A stretch of DNA of 64,000 bases from Cavia porcellus (lineage: Eukaryota; Chordata; Mammalia; Rodentia; Caviidae), in assembly GCF_034190915.1 (NCBI RefSeq), contig NW_026947496.1, forward strand, positions 29,322,001 through 29,386,000. Direction: 5' to 3'. The position numbers and the translations under genes were made by a program. The notes below the pieces were generated by a model. That model made no database searches and was not told the DNA's origin. It worked only from the letters and a program-made list of their open reading frames with translations. Positions 1 to 14,622 of the stretch are shown here, one piece after another; the first letter of the stretch is position 1; the number at the start of each line of letters is the position of its first letter.

Positions 1-557
1 GGAACCTCCATTTTATCCTGTAGGGAAGTATGCAAAATTAGCCACAATTTGTGGTTCCCAATAGAACACCATATTTATATAAAGGAAGCCTGTGTATTCT
101 GTATTGAAAGCACTCACCAATCTGAGCACCCAATCTTGAGTTACTTTTGTGAACAGTGTAAATTGAGCTGAGTTTAATGTTCATACCCCTGACACGTCTC
201 CAAGGATACAGAAGCTAAGACTCAAAGGACTGAAAACACTTGGTGAAGAACTATTCACAACCAGAAAATATCAGTAAAAGAGGCTCTTAGGGAACAGCAA
301 AGATCCACAACTGTGCTCTGTTTCCCTGCTGTCTACATCTGAGCCAATGGCATTCCTTTAATCACTGTAAATTTATATGTGTTCATCTAATTTAAGACAC
401 TACTATCTTCTTCCTTTTTGAAAATCATTTTAACTGGTTTTATTCACTAATATGAATGTTACAAAAGAGCCTACCAAATATGTCCAAAAGCTTGGTGTTA
501 CAACAAATTTTTAGCTTGTTTTGCAATGTGTGAACATATTACCATGTTGAATCATCA

Positions 558-593
<36 letters not shown>

Positions 594-788
594 TAGAGAA
601 AGGGTATATATTCTACTATATGGACTACTATATATTCTACTATATGGATTTTTTGTCCTTCAATAAAATCTGATATTTTATATAGATATGGAATATTTAT
701 TCTCATATTTAGAGTCTCATTTTGGGATTTTATTTTTTGTTTATTTGTTTTGGTGGGATATTTTGTTGTGGTTTTTGGGTTTGTCGGT
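1..788. other. Intergenic AT-rich DNA with a TA microsatellite
   Basis: I see no gene here. The only clear structure is a pure TA dinucleotide run at about 563-592, followed by degenerate TATATTC/CTATATGG repeats to about 650. The rest is AT-rich unique-looking sequence. Confidence 0.6.
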
Positions 789-911
789 TGGCTTGTTTTG
801 GAGACAGCGTCTTGCTATGTAGTTCGGGCCAGGCTTGAATTTATGATGATCGTCCTGCCTCAGCCTGTGTGAATGCTGAGATTACAGATGTGTACCACCA
901 CATCCAGCCAA
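789..911 (-). mobile_element. B1-type SINE, reverse orientation
   Basis: The reverse strand reads as a 7SL-derived B1 monomer: the plus strand shows the inverted 'cctcagcct' and 'gctgagattacag' blocks, then a 'gtaccaccacatccagcc' end corresponding to the B1 head. A degenerate T-rich tract lies upstream at 715-780. It is diverged, so an old copy. Confidence 0.75.
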
Positions 912-2214
912 TTGTATTTAGAATCTTTAGTCCTGTTGTACATAATGTCTGGTTTTTCTAGCTATTTTCATATAGGTGATTGCTAATATATAGAAAGACC
1001 ATAATTTTTTACATGGTGGTCTCATACCTAACACCTTTATTGAGTTCTTTTATTAGATCTGATTGCTAATAAATTCTCATGAACTTTAACACTGGCAGCT
1101 ATATTATTTTCAAAAGCAAAATTAATCATCTTCTATTATTTAATCTCTCCTTTCTTTCTTCCTGTCCATGTTTCAGGACTCTGTGCTGCCACACAGAATA
1201 GCAGTAGTGCCACAGCCTCCAGGCCTGCTTCTGCTTCTATGAGACTTCTTTCAAATTTACACCATTAAGTGTTATTCTCCTTCTAGCTATGCTTTGTGAA
1301 GTTCTCCTCCTAATCTATTTAAAATGGTTATGAAGACTAAGTTTATATTCCATTATATATTTCCTAGCATTTATGAAGATGAGCACAGTTTGTATCTATT
1401 AGTCCCTTATGTTTGGAGATTTATAATACTAAATGTTTCTGTTACAATAAACTCTACATAATAAACTATTTTTAAAGCAAATGTCCTGTTTACATTTCCT
1501 AACATTTTAAATAGGACTTTTTAAAATGAATCTTTATAAATGAGGTGGGACTCTTACTTCCTTTCCTGTCCTTTACTTTCTCTTCTCTTCTCTTCACTTC
1601 TCTCTCTCCTTCTCCCTCTCTCTCTCTCTCTCTCTGTCTCTTTCTCTTGTTTTCTTTTCTGTTGTCCTCCAGTTTAGAATAAGGTTACATAATATCAAAA
1701 CAAAAAAGAACTATTTTTCTATTGATTCTGTAAAATAAAGATTACTGAGTCCCTAAAATTCACCAAAACTTGTAAAATTCAACTGGGCTTGTCATTATGT
1801 GTATTCTAGGGCACAGAGGAGTTTTGTTGTTTTGTTTTGGGGTTTTTTTTGACTGCCTATTAATCATGAATTCTGTATTCAAATTGTCTTTTAGTAAATA
1901 ATTTTTCTTCTTTTTTAAATCAAGTACTGTTTTCAAGTCTGGTATAGTGCTAAAAGAATAAACACTTAATGAATAAATAAACCTGTGTCCATCTAGAGAG
2001 TTTAAGGTTCCAGATGCTTCCCACTTCAAAGGAACTGCAGTCCCAGGCCACATCATTTTAAAGGTTCTGGATCTCCGGAGAAAGAATTTGTCTTTTAAGA
2101 CGCTAGGTGGCGATAGGAACGCGCATCACTTTAATCTGAGAACCATTTCAGTGAAAACCAAAGTCTGAGCAAATCTAGGATTAAATTTAAGAGCAAACTC
2201 CCTTTCCTCTCCTG
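912..2214. other. Intergenic, no gene seen
   Basis: AT-rich sequence with a pyrimidine-rich CT microsatellite at about 1570-1650. Open frames such as 1760-2056 on the minus strand have no recognisable protein similarity and ordinary AT-rich composition, so I do not call them genes. Confidence 0.6.
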
Positions 2215-2690
2215 TCTTAGTTACTTTTCTTGTACCTAAAATATCAGACACCCAACTATAAAAAGAAAGGATTTATTTTGGCTAACCATTTGTGGAAGTT
2301 TCAGTTGATAGTTGGCTGGATCCAAGGCAAGGTGGCATAGCAAAGAGGCATCAGAAAGGAGAAGCAGTTTGTGGCAGGCCAGAGCAGGAAGACAACAAAG
2401 CAGCAAAGTAGCTAGGAAAGCCTCAGCACAGCCTTTCTCTCCCTTTTATCTCTTCCAGGCTACCGGTGCTTAAGTGATTGCATTCACACACACAGTGGGC
2501 CTTCTCATTATCAACACCCAAAACTATACCAAACCAACCAGCAGAGTAATTTAGTAATCACACACCTTTAATGTCCAGCATCACACACTTAATATCAGCA
2601 TTGTACATCCTAGATTCAGCCACCTCTTCAAAGTCCCAATTTTGACTGCATGAGGCTTTGGCAGTACATCTAGATGCAAGCCATACCTCC
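2215..2690 (-). mobile_element. MaLR-like LTR, reverse orientation
   Basis: The plus strand starts with a block like the reversed 3' end of mammalian MaLR LTRs (the 'aaaatatcagacac ... ggatttattttggct' pattern), passes through a purine-rich centre and ends with 'ctagatgcaagccatacc', like the reversed LTR start. The same layout recurs at 44245-44705. The family call comes from memory of MST/THE1/ORR1-type consensus. Confidence 0.55.
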
Positions 2691-4034
2691 TCTGCAAAAC
2701 CTTGCAGAGACAAGCAGATTTTGTTGCTGTATTGCTATATGTTTTTTTTTTCCTCCTATTTAATGCATTTTTGGAGAGTTTTCCATTTGTGCTAGGTAAC
2801 TTAATTGTTTGTAAGACCCTAGAATTCTCCTTCTCAGAGGGCATACATTAATTTCCAAAGTTCACAGTTTTCTACTAACAGTATTTGGTCGAAGGCTCTG
2901 TAGCTGTTGTAAACTTTGTTTACCACTTTAGTTTCATCCCCTAGGTTTTTATTGTAAGGAAGTTTCAGAAAATTTTCCAATTTGTTTTTTGTTAGCTGAG
3001 CAGAGATGTGGTGATGGGTATCCTTAGGTGTTTTGCTTCACAATAGCTTCCCAAAATCTTTTCTTCATTGCAAATAAAACCTTACCGTGTCTGCACTTGG
3101 GTTCTCTTGATAAATATTTTCCTTTTTTTGTTCATCTTTTGTTATATTATTTTTCGTTCCATGTATAGTTTTTCTTAAGACCAATATATTTGTTAATATT
3201 TAATTAATATATTTTAGCAATTCTAATTTGAAATAAGAAATTAAATAGAGTTGATTGAATATTTTTTTTATTTAAAAGTAAACATATCGTTAAAATACAC
3301 CGTACATATTTCAGTACTGATATATTTTTCTGGAAAAGAAAAAAACATAAAATTTTCTTTCATGAGATCAAAGTCATTCAGCAAAATACTTATGCCATAC
3401 TTAAGTTAATATTTCCTATTACTTTGAAGTTTATGTTTTCCTGAAAAAAAGTCAGCTTTAAATTTGGAGTTAATTTTTACTGGGGAAAAAAAAGGTATCA
3501 AAGAAAATACAGTGGCCAACTTCTGACTTTTAATAGTCTTGGGATCTAGTTTCTACCCATTAGTTCCTTACCAAGTGATCACTGTAACAAAGAGTTTTAG
3601 AACAAGATTCATTTAGAACCTTGACCTGGACAAAAATCTTCATGGTATACAACATGTTATTATAAATATCTGATGTAGTTCAACAATTCTATATTACATT
3701 AAAATGAAACCAAATGTGTTACTACTTTATAAACATCAGATTCATCATGTGTTGTTATTAATTGCAATTGAAAATATTGTACGCAATCTGATGTAAGTAC
3801 TGTGCTCCAGGAAAACAGCAACAAATAAAGAAATCTCCTTACCTTTGTTGTTGTTCTGAAAATGGCTTGCTGGGAGAAACTCAAAGGACAAAAAAAATCT
3901 CTTATGAGTGTTCTTTTTCACCTATAACAATACATTTTCAAACATAGACACTCCAAGTTCCTCATAACCAATTAGGTAGATTGCTTTTCCGTACTGGCAT
4001 TAAAAAATAAACAAACAAAACAAAATGTTTGTTT
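2691..4034. other. Intergenic, no gene seen
   Basis: Very AT-rich sequence with several homopolymer T and A tracts. I see no gene, SINE or recognisable repeat in it. Confidence 0.6.
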
Positions 4035-4180
4035 GTTTTTTGAAACAGGGACTCACTGTGTTATCTATGTTAACCTTTGAACACACTTTATAACATAGGC
4101 TACCATTCAACTCAGTGATCCTCCTGCCTCTGCCTCCCTTGAGTGCTGGGATTAAAGGCAAGGACCACCACACCCTGCAA
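4035..4180 (-). mobile_element. B1-type SINE, reverse orientation
   Basis: The plus strand carries 'gaaacagggactcactgtg', 'tcctcctgcctctgcctccc', 'gagtgctgggattaaaggc' and 'accaccacaccc', the standard reversed order of B1 blocks. Its 5' half is rearranged and it is part of a tandem duplication that continues to 4622. Confidence 0.8.
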
Positions 4181-4622
4181 AAATACGTTTCCTAACCAAA
4201 AGTTAGTTAACATATCTCCTTTCCCCAGCACCTGAACTTTTGCCTACCCTCAGCCTGAACCAAAATACCCTGATGAAGAGTCACTGTTGAGCAGCTTCAG
4301 GGTAAAACATTCTTTGATCTATTAAATATTATCCATCTAACCAAGTGATTGTTTTTAAACACACTATTGTAACCTAGGCTACCCTTCAACTCACAATGAT
4401 CTTCCTGCCTTCCTTAAGTGCTGTGATTACTGGCATGCACTATCACACCCTGCAAAAGTATGTTTCTTAGCCAAAAATTAAAGTATCTCCTTTCCCCAGG
4501 TGCTTGAACTTTTGCCTCCACTCTGCCTGAACCAAAATATCCTGCTTAAGAGTTACTGCACAGGAGTGGCTTTAGGGTAAAACATTCTTTGATCTATTAT
4601 ACATCCAATAAGGTGATTTTTT
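4079..4622. repeat. Tandem duplication of about 279 bp (two copies)
   Basis: Copy 1 runs from about 4079 to 4357 and copy 2 from about 4358 to 4622. Both start with a degraded B1 block ('acacact...taggctacc'), continue through 'tatctcctttccccag', 'tgaacttttgcct' and 'gcctgaaccaaaata', and end with 'gggtaaaacattctttgat' and a 'gtgatt' T-run. By eye the copies differ by scattered substitutions and small gaps, so the event is not recent. Confidence 0.85.
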
Positions 4623-5772
4623 TTTCTTCCTACTTCTCCTCACTCAAAGCCTTCCAATCTTTTTCACTGTTTTCTATAAAAGGAAAATTTTATCTTGCAT
4701 GACCTGTGTGAAACTTGCAAATCTTTACATGATAGTCACACTCCTCATACCATATTAGTGCGTTACTCATCAGTAACCTGAAGAAAATCTCTCGTTTTCC
4801 TAAATCTTATTTGCCATAATGCTTGGGTTATTGTGTTTGCTTTGTGTACATTATATTTCACCAAATTTATTTAGGAATGAAATAATTGCACTTCGGGTCT
4901 ATTCTCTCCACTTTTCAGTGTCACATACAAGCCAAATTCATTTATATATGATGTACACCTTTAAATTAGTTGACTGACCCTTTAGATTCATGATTTAAAT
5001 CCTGTAAGCCCAATAGTTATGAAAGATGGTTGTAGCTAAAAAACAAAGATGACTTATAGTTGGATATGGGGATCCACACCTGTAGTCCTTACTTCAGAGG
5101 CAGAGTTAAAAGGGCCACGAACAAGTTTGAGTCTCTTTGGGTAACTTAACAAGACCATGCCTCAAGATGAAAATGAAAAGGAATTATTTCAGTGTTATGG
5201 TGCTTGCTTAGCAGAAATAAGACCTTGGATTGAATCCAAATGATTATGGGGCACATAATAAAGCTTTTTTGAATTAGTACTCTCATTTTATTGGTTATAT
5301 TTTTCTGAAACTGACAGCAGGTCAGACTAAAGAGATCTTGGGTTTCTGGGCATTGTGCCTTAACACTGATCATATACATTTGTACAAATAGATATTCGTT
5401 TTGGCATGAAATCTCATGGAGGAGCTGAAATTTCAGTCGGGTCAAATTTTGGCCTCCTTTTTGAAAGAAAATGTCATGTCCAAAATGACTGGATATTGTC
5501 TAAACTCTGAAGCTTTGGTTCTTGATAGGAGTCTTTTGAAAATTATGAAATTCTCAATTATTAAATTAACAACTGATATTGCTGAAATGTACATTAATAA
5601 GTAAAATAAAAATGCTTATATAAATTTTTACATTTGATATATATCTGAAAAGATATTCATTTTTCAAAATACATATATAAGGAGGAAAGAAGAATGAAAA
5701 AGGCATAATGGAAAAAATGTGGGATAGAGGAAGAATGAAGGAAATATGTCCTTTGATTCTCTCTCTCTCTCT

Positions 5773-5818
<46 letters not shown>

Positions 5819-6242
5819 TATAGTGTCTCTGCCACTAGAACCTCCTCAGAAAGAAAGGACAAAAGCAGCAGCACGACAGATCCACACATCTCCTAGCGCA
5901 GCACTTCTCACACTGCAGTGCCAGTCCAGAACACCTGGGAATTGACTTTAGGATATAGTGTATGTACATCTACACTGGACTCCATTTCTAAATTTATGGA
6001 TGACTTGCTAATGCTGGTCCAGGGACCACAACCGAATAGCAAGACTGTAGCAGAAAGAAAGCAGTTATATTGAGTTACTTCTATGGAAAAAGTCCCTGGG
6101 ATGCAGACCCACCAAAGCAAAGCATGATTACGCAAGACTACAGTTAAGAAAATCAGAGGCATGTTCAGAAAAGTAAGTTAAAAAAAGTTCAAAAAAATAA
6201 GCATAAGAGCCAGTTAAATAATGACAAAGTAACAAACCTCTA
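4623..6242. other. Intergenic with a degenerate SINE and an AT microsatellite
   Basis: About 5055-5170 looks like a badly decayed plus-strand B1 relative ('gatccacacctgtagtcc', 'cagaggcag'), and 5200-5245 has an ID-like 'ggattgaatccaaatg' end. A CT run followed by a pure AT run lies at 5759-5816. The open frame at 5416-5604 has no family features. No gene is supported. Confidence 0.55.
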
Positions 6243-6328
6243 GGGGCCTGGGATTTAGCTCGGTGGCACATTTCCTGCCTGGCTATCATGATACCGTCAA
6301 TTTGATTCCCGGTACTCCACACCATACA
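6243..6328 (+). mobile_element. ID-like tRNA-derived SINE (diverged)
   Basis: Begins 'ggggcctgggatttagctc', which is the pol III A-box region of the ID-like family, and has a B-box-like 'tttgattcccggtac' near its end. The central part is altered and there is no intact poly(A) tail. Confidence 0.75.
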
Positions 6329-7041
6329 CACATGTACATATTTGTAGCTTTAGTGATAATCAATGCTTATGACCCACCTTTAAGGAGCTAAATAAGAAAT
6401 AGCTTTAAATATCTAATCAATCAGAAAAATGAAGCAAAAAAAAATCAAAATTGTGTACAGATCCAACCTGTTAATTATATATGAAAAGACATAGGCTATT
6501 CATTTTTCACAATACATATATAATGTTGGAAATTTTTATTTTGTATCTTCTTCATGGTCTTTGGCTGAGCCTAAGAGTTAAAGTGTCACAGAACACATTA
6601 GCAGGAGAAAAGAATACACGATTTAGTAAATTTTACATGTACATGAATCCTTAGGGAAAAATAACCAAAAAAGCCATTTGTATCACACTCACATGTACAT
6701 TAATTTAGATAAAGTGCAGCAAATTATGAAACCAGGAAACTAAGGGCTTAGGATAAGGAAGTTGACAGTGGAAAACTACATCAGGCTTGGTTTATAACAT
6801 TTGTATGAACAGATTTTTCTGGGCCTCCAATTCAACTCCTTAGTGATCCCTTGAAGTTAAATATTCCCTATAGAAATCTTTCCAACAAGCGACTCCTCCC
6901 CCTAGGGACCTAAAACCCAGCAGGAGAGACTGAGAGGACACAGCAGGAGGATCTAGAAAAAGGACCATGGAAGGACACGGTAGAAGGAAAATTTCAGAAC
7001 GGAAGAAATCCCCTTAAAAGGCATCTTCTATTTAAAAAAGA
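6329..7041. other. Intergenic, no gene seen
   Basis: AT-rich unassigned sequence. A short stretch around 6480-6530 resembles 5625-5680 ('aaaagatattcattttt', 'aatacatatataa'), suggesting a small local duplication. No gene features are visible. Confidence 0.5.
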
Positions 7042-7090
7042 TAGAAAGAATGAAAGAAAGAAAGAATGAATGAAAGAAAGAAAGAGAGAG

Positions 7091-7137
<47 letters not shown>

Positions 7138-7142
7138 AAAAG
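7042..7142. repeat. GAAA purine microsatellite
   Basis: About 100 bp of nearly pure GAAA/GAAT/GAGA repeats, with all purines on the plus strand. It lies about 720 bp upstream of the first H2B start codon. The minus-strand open frames across it encode only Phe/Ser/Leu repeats and are artefacts of the microsatellite. Confidence 0.95.
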
Positions 7143-8243
<1,101 letters not shown>

Positions 8244-8272
8244 GCGCCCCTGGCTGCTGCCTATAACCCAAA

Positions 8273-8314
8273 GGCTCTTTTCAGAGCCACCCACTTCTCC
8301 ATAATGGGAGCTGC
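8273..8314 (+). promoter_or_regulatory. Histone 3' stem-loop and U7 target (H2B)
   Basis: A 16-nt hairpin (GGCTCT, loop TTTC, AGAGCC) at 8273-8288 lies 30 nt after the stop codon. It is followed by a purine-rich element AATGGGAGCTG at about 8303-8313. These are the SLBP site and U7 snRNP site that direct cleavage without polyadenylation. Confidence 0.93.
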
Positions 8315-10224
8315 ACACTGATAGATCGCGTCCCAACAAGGGGCAAGGCTTGGTATAGCTTTAGAACATTTATTACTGAGCACTTGTTACCTGTCTACAA
8401 TTTCGCACAAGCTTTAGTTATGACAATGCTCATTCTGAGCCTTTGAATCCTACATAGATGTGAATACTTCCTGCAGTGTTGGGTGGGTTTTAGTAGCAGT
8501 TCATAAAGCTGTTGCCCACAGTTACTTTCAATTCAAAACTTACTTGAGAAATTTTCTGTCAGTTTGGGTGTTTTCCTCACCTCATATTTAACTAGGGCTT
8601 TAAGGGCCCCGAATATCCCATAAAAATTTTAGGGCAGTATTGAGGTTAAAGCTTTTTTTCTAGGGTCTTTTTTCATCTTTTTGATTCCTTTTTCTCACAA
8701 GCTATGCCTACAAAGATTCTTAGCGTTTGTCATATGAATTTGTAAGGATGTGGCCTAAATTAACTATATGAGATGTAAGTCCAATGTAATGAATCTAAAT
8801 CCAACTTAGACCTTACGTGCAACTTCTTGTATCCTGATCTTTTTCTCTCCAGAAATTTTTGGCTCTCTAGTTAATCACAACGATTTATCAACCCTAGAAA
8901 GGAAGAAAAATTTGGACCTAGGCATAAGTGGGCTTTGACAGATGGAGCACTTGGGATACAGCCCAGGATCTTGTACATACCACTACCACTAATCCATAGC
9001 TACACCATTTGAGGTGTAGGTTTTTGTTGTTCCTATGTTGGACACAGCTTTGTGACTGGGGAAAATAGAAGCAAGTGAAGTTTGGTTAAGGGTCCCACAC
9101 CCTTAACAGATTAAATCAGAAATAAACGATTCTTCCGAAATGATTAGCGTCTTCCCAGCAGTTTATATATCGTTTTATTCTCTAAATAAAGTAAAAGTAG
9201 AAAGGGAACAAGTTTTTGTTAGTTACCAAATTGCAACTGTATTTTAAGTTTACCTACTTACTTTTATTTTAGTGTGAGTTACATTGAAAGTTTCCAATCT
9301 ATCATGAATCCACTTTTTTCTAAGTCACAGTGATCATTGTAAAGGCACATCTGATCACCTGTGTGCCCCTGCTCTGATACTTTTGTGACTACTCCGAACT
9401 GGTGTTATAAAAATCACAAATGGTTCTATGGCCTCAAACTGCAAAGTCTGGGCCTCCTCTAACTCTGCAAACCAAATAATGTGCCTTTCCTTATTTTTGG
9501 TCTTTTTTCTATTTGTTTTTGTTCATTTCTTTGTTTGTTTCTTTTTTCTTTTTCCTCTTCCAGTTTTTGGAATTACTCATGACGCCTATAGGCTTAGGAA
9601 CTTTTCAATTTTTTTCTCCTGAAATTCCTCTGATTATACACTCTTACACCATTACACACACACACACACACACACAGAGCTGATTTATTGATCAGTTTCA
9701 AGCGCAGCGTGTGGAAACATATCCACTGTAAAAGATTCTCATGGCCCAGAAAACTTTCTCTATATCTGGACCTAAGTCATTCACTTGTAAAAGTCCTAGA
9801 ACCCTAGAAATTGCTGTAGCTGAATCGGGAATAATTCCTAAAGCTGGAAAGAACTATGCCTCCTCTAGAGCACAAACCAGGGAACAAAGGGTCAACTAAG
9901 AAAAACCAACAATGTATTAGAGAGAGAAAAAGGGTAGTAGTATTTCACTAGAACATTCCAAACACACAAAGGGGTGTCCAGGACACTAAAGGTCAATAAT
10001 CATTCACTCATTCTAGTGGCAAGCATTGAATCATGTCGAAAGATATAGTGAAATAACTCAAAATACACTGTAGAGAAAAATCACCTGCAAAACTTGTTAA
10101 AGAACTACTCTAGTCCCAATCAGAGCATTTCTGTTCTATTAGGTCTAGGGTAAGACCCAGGAATTTGCCTTACTAAAAATGTTTCCCTGAGAAATAGTCT
10201 TTATAGGCAAAATCCTCTCTTGCC

Positions 10225-10275
<51 letters not shown>

Positions 10276-10817
10276 ACACATAATATGTTGTTTTCCTTGT
10301 GTTAAAGATGAAGTTGCAAAATCATGAAAGAACTATATCCCAAACAATGAGATCGCTTATTACATAGGTCATAAAAAAAAGTTGAAGAAAGCTTCTGAGC
10401 AGGGACTAGCCTGGTTAGCTTGCTTTTGATGGCAGGCAACTGGACAGAATGCAGGGAAATGTCACTGAAAAGTGACAAAAGTTCAAGCTAAAGAAACAGT
10501 GACAATGATGGGCCAGGGTTTGGGGAATACTATAATGCCCGGAAGTTTCTGTTTGGGATTTGCAGATCATTGGTTCTATTTCCTCTGCCAGGTGTGAGGC
10601 ACAGCAATGAACAGAGTTTAGACATCCTAGGTTAAAATATCCTAATGAGAGATAGACAATAAACAAGTTAGAAACTTCATCAGGATATTTTTAGTAAAGA
10701 CTTATGCATGCTGTGAAAGGACATGCTCTGGACTAGAAAATTATTTAAAGGAACAAACCAAAATGTAGGAAATTAAAGGTGCTAGGGCAAGGTAAGTATT
10801 GGTAGCCTCCCTATCTC

Positions 10818-10848
<31 letters not shown>

Positions 10849-11827
10849 TCCTAGAGAAAGGAGATTGTGCTAAAAAAAAAAAAAATAGAATTCTGTGCCA
10901 AGGTACTAGTCACAAGGATAAAGAGTAAAACCATGAGGGCAAGGGTTAACATGACACAGCTTATGTGGTATATAATATGCCAAAAGACGGACCCAGATTA
11001 CTATTTAGTCATACCTAACACAGTACAGAGATTATAAGCAAGGTTTTAACTGTAATGTGGAGAATGAAATTAATGAGAGTAAAAACTGGAAAGAAACAGA
11101 AATAAAGCAGATGATAGAAATAGTGAAGGGAAAATCAGTAGTTACTTATAGAACACAATTTACTGATGAATTAATTGAAATTTACAAATTAAAGATAGTT
11201 GACATTTATTAGACCTTTACCATACCAATGACAGTATCATAGTTTTGTACAGCTGTTACAGAACAGAGACAGGGCAATTAATAATGAAATACAAAGTATT
11301 TCTCAGAGATGTAGAGGCTGGTAAGATAAAGCAGCTAGCTGGTACCTGGCAAAGTCTTTCTCCCTGCAGCATCCTGTGGGAGGTGGACAAAGGCTGTGAG
11401 AGAAAAAGGGGAAGAACTATACCTGAAAAGAGAGTTATCCTATATAATGAATGCCACAATAGTGCCAACTTGCCACAGACTACAAAGATTAAATTTTTTA
11501 AGAAGCGTAGCTCTGAAAACTTCACTACACATTTGCAGGGTCAAATCTGTCTTTTTTGTCTAGGTCATGCTATTGTCATGAGATACAAGACATAGCAATC
11601 ATAGTTGCCTAAACACATAGGGTATCCTGTGACATGCACTAGTCAACAAAATATTTAGTAAATAACTCCACTGAGTACCAAAGCTATGAAATAGTACTGT
11701 CACAAGCACCCTTCCATGCAAAGCATTCCAAAACTTCCAGGGGATCCTGGGAATGCTTCCTATAAATTTAATACGTATGACTTGCATAATGACCAATTAC
11801 TTAATATTTATTGTATTAAATAACATA
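8315..11827. other. Intergenic with CA and A/TA microsatellites
   Basis: CA repeats lie at 9652-9677 and 10226-10280, and A-rich/TA runs at 10819-10850 and 10872-10885. A weak ID/B1 relic may lie near 8930-9000. Open frames at 9428-9622, 10415-10666 and 11245-11595 show no family signature. I see no gene here. Confidence 0.55.
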
Positions 11828-11837
11828 AGGTGGTTGA

Positions 11838-12480
11838 ATGGAGGACAAATCCAAAGCATCAGGACACAATTCAGTCTTCTTCCTTAAAAAGGCTAAAAAT
11901 CAATTCCTTGTTGCTTCTTATGGTTTATTTCTCAGTCTTGTAAGATTCAGTCAATTCAGGGCCTTAGACCTGAGAACTGCGTTTTCCTCGGAATGGGGCT
12001 TTCTTTTCTTCTGCACTATAAAATATGCAGAGGTGACCAACTCAAGAATATATAGGTTGACTAATACCACTCAGCAAAGGGTGACAGAATGAACTTATGC
12101 AAGTTGTTCTTTAGCATTGTTAGGTCTGCCCTTGCTCTACAACTGTATCCTTCATTTCTGGGGTTATCTCTCTCTGCTCTAAACACCGGATGCCAGGCTG
12201 ACAGGAAAGCATGGGCAAGCCTCAGAGCAAAAATAAACCCAATGAAATGCTTTATGTCCGTGTTTATTTTTAAACAGATTCTTTTCAAAGGACTTTTTGA
12301 TCCATCTATTAAACAACTCCTCTCCAAACAGAAGAGTGATGTGAAAGCAACAGCGCTTAAGACACAGGGCAAACGTATCCTTTGATTTTTAACGTGTAAT
12401 GAATTCAATCCTGTTCTTCCCACACTGCAGCACAGTGCAAGAGGTAACAGGAAAAGGATCAATCATCACCTTTATTTAAA
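11838..12480. other. Conserved non-histone block (left copy)
   Basis: This part of the inverted-repeat arm is far better conserved against its partner (37620-38267) than the neighbouring arm sequence; over roughly 12060-12305 I count only about ten differences. Open frames exist on both strands in both copies, but the conservation is not codon-patterned in any obvious way and no known protein is recognised. It may be a regulatory element, a non-coding transcript, or a gene-conversion tract. Confidence 0.5.
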
Positions 12481-13274
12481 AAAGGTGGCAGGTCAAGGCA
12501 GGGGCTACAATATAAACTGAGAAAATCCTCTTGTATGGTGAAATTAAACTGCTACACCCGAGCCAATGATACATGCGTTTATAAGGACAGTTACTTCTTG
12601 TTGTGGAATAGGCGCATAGTGCTTATTTGGATTCCGTAAAGCATCTTTACTGGGGGATCAATGAGGAAATCTTGCTCCATTCACTTAACTCTTGGTTCCC
12701 TGAAGATGCCTGTAACACCTGAACTAGAAGAAAAAGGAGAGGCAATGCAAAGATAAGTCATCTGACACTGAATGTCCCTCTCAAAGTTAGGAAATCAGCC
12801 ACATGTTTTTTTTAAAGTGTTGACTTTGGCTCAAAAAGCAGCCGTATTGCCCGGTCGTATATGAATGCCGATGAGGGGAGAACCTTGGAATACACAAGAC
12901 GGCTTACACCCGTTACTCTAACAGTACATCACTGTGCTGACTGAATAACCATACGTTTAAAGAACCGAGTACATAACTTGTAAATGTGTATTCCTTCATA
13001 GTTAAAGACTAACCAGGCAGTAAGTTATCATTCACCAGTGGCAGTAGAGAGTTTACCACTGAAAATCAACATTAACAGTTTCCAAGTTTCTTTTTGATTG
13101 GACTTGGAATGTGGTTTTTAGAAAGGCATACCTTCAAAGTTCCATGTAGTTCACCAATTGTTTCAAAACATTCTTGGCATGCTGAGACTACCACGGTGCA
13201 GCCACCAGTTATGACCTAAGCAACTCGCCTCCTTGAGGGAAAACTCAAGGGCTACTACCTTAATTCAAGTGTAC

Positions 13275-13317
13275 TGCCCTTTAAAAGTGAAATAAGTAGT
13301 TGGCCCTGAAAAGGACC
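13275..13317 (-). promoter_or_regulatory. Histone 3' stem-loop and U7 target (H4)
   Basis: On the minus strand the hairpin is GGTCCT-TTTC-AGGGCC (plus coordinates 13302-13317), with one G-U pair in the stem. A purine-rich TTAAAGGGCAG lies about 14 nt further downstream. It serves the H4 gene that ends at 13358. Confidence 0.9.
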
Positions 13318-13357
13318 GTTTTTTAAAGTCTGTTAAGAGAAAATCCAGCCGATAGAC

Positions 13358-14531
<1,174 letters not shown>

Positions 14532-14532
14532 C

Positions 14533-14622
14533 ATGGGTAGAGATTTAGCTCGGCGGCATAAAGACTGACTGGCAAGTGTGAAGTCATGAGTTCAATCCTC
14601 GCTGACCAAAAAAAAAAAAAAG
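14533..14622 (+). mobile_element. ID-like tRNA-derived SINE
   Basis: Shows 'gagatttagctcggcggcat', a B-box-like 'gagttcaatcc' and a terminal A run at 14609-14621. The middle ('aagactgactggcaag') departs from the family. Confidence 0.85.

Noticed and set aside
11245..11595. 116-codon open frame
   Set aside because: Overlaps an opposite-strand frame, has no recognisable domain, promoter or hairpin, and lies in AT-rich intergenic DNA.
12061..12462. Open frame in the conserved block, also at 37733-38044, as a protein-coding gene
   Set aside because: The copies share about 80 codons but have different beginnings, the opposite strand is open too, and I recognise no domain. Kept as a conserved block instead.
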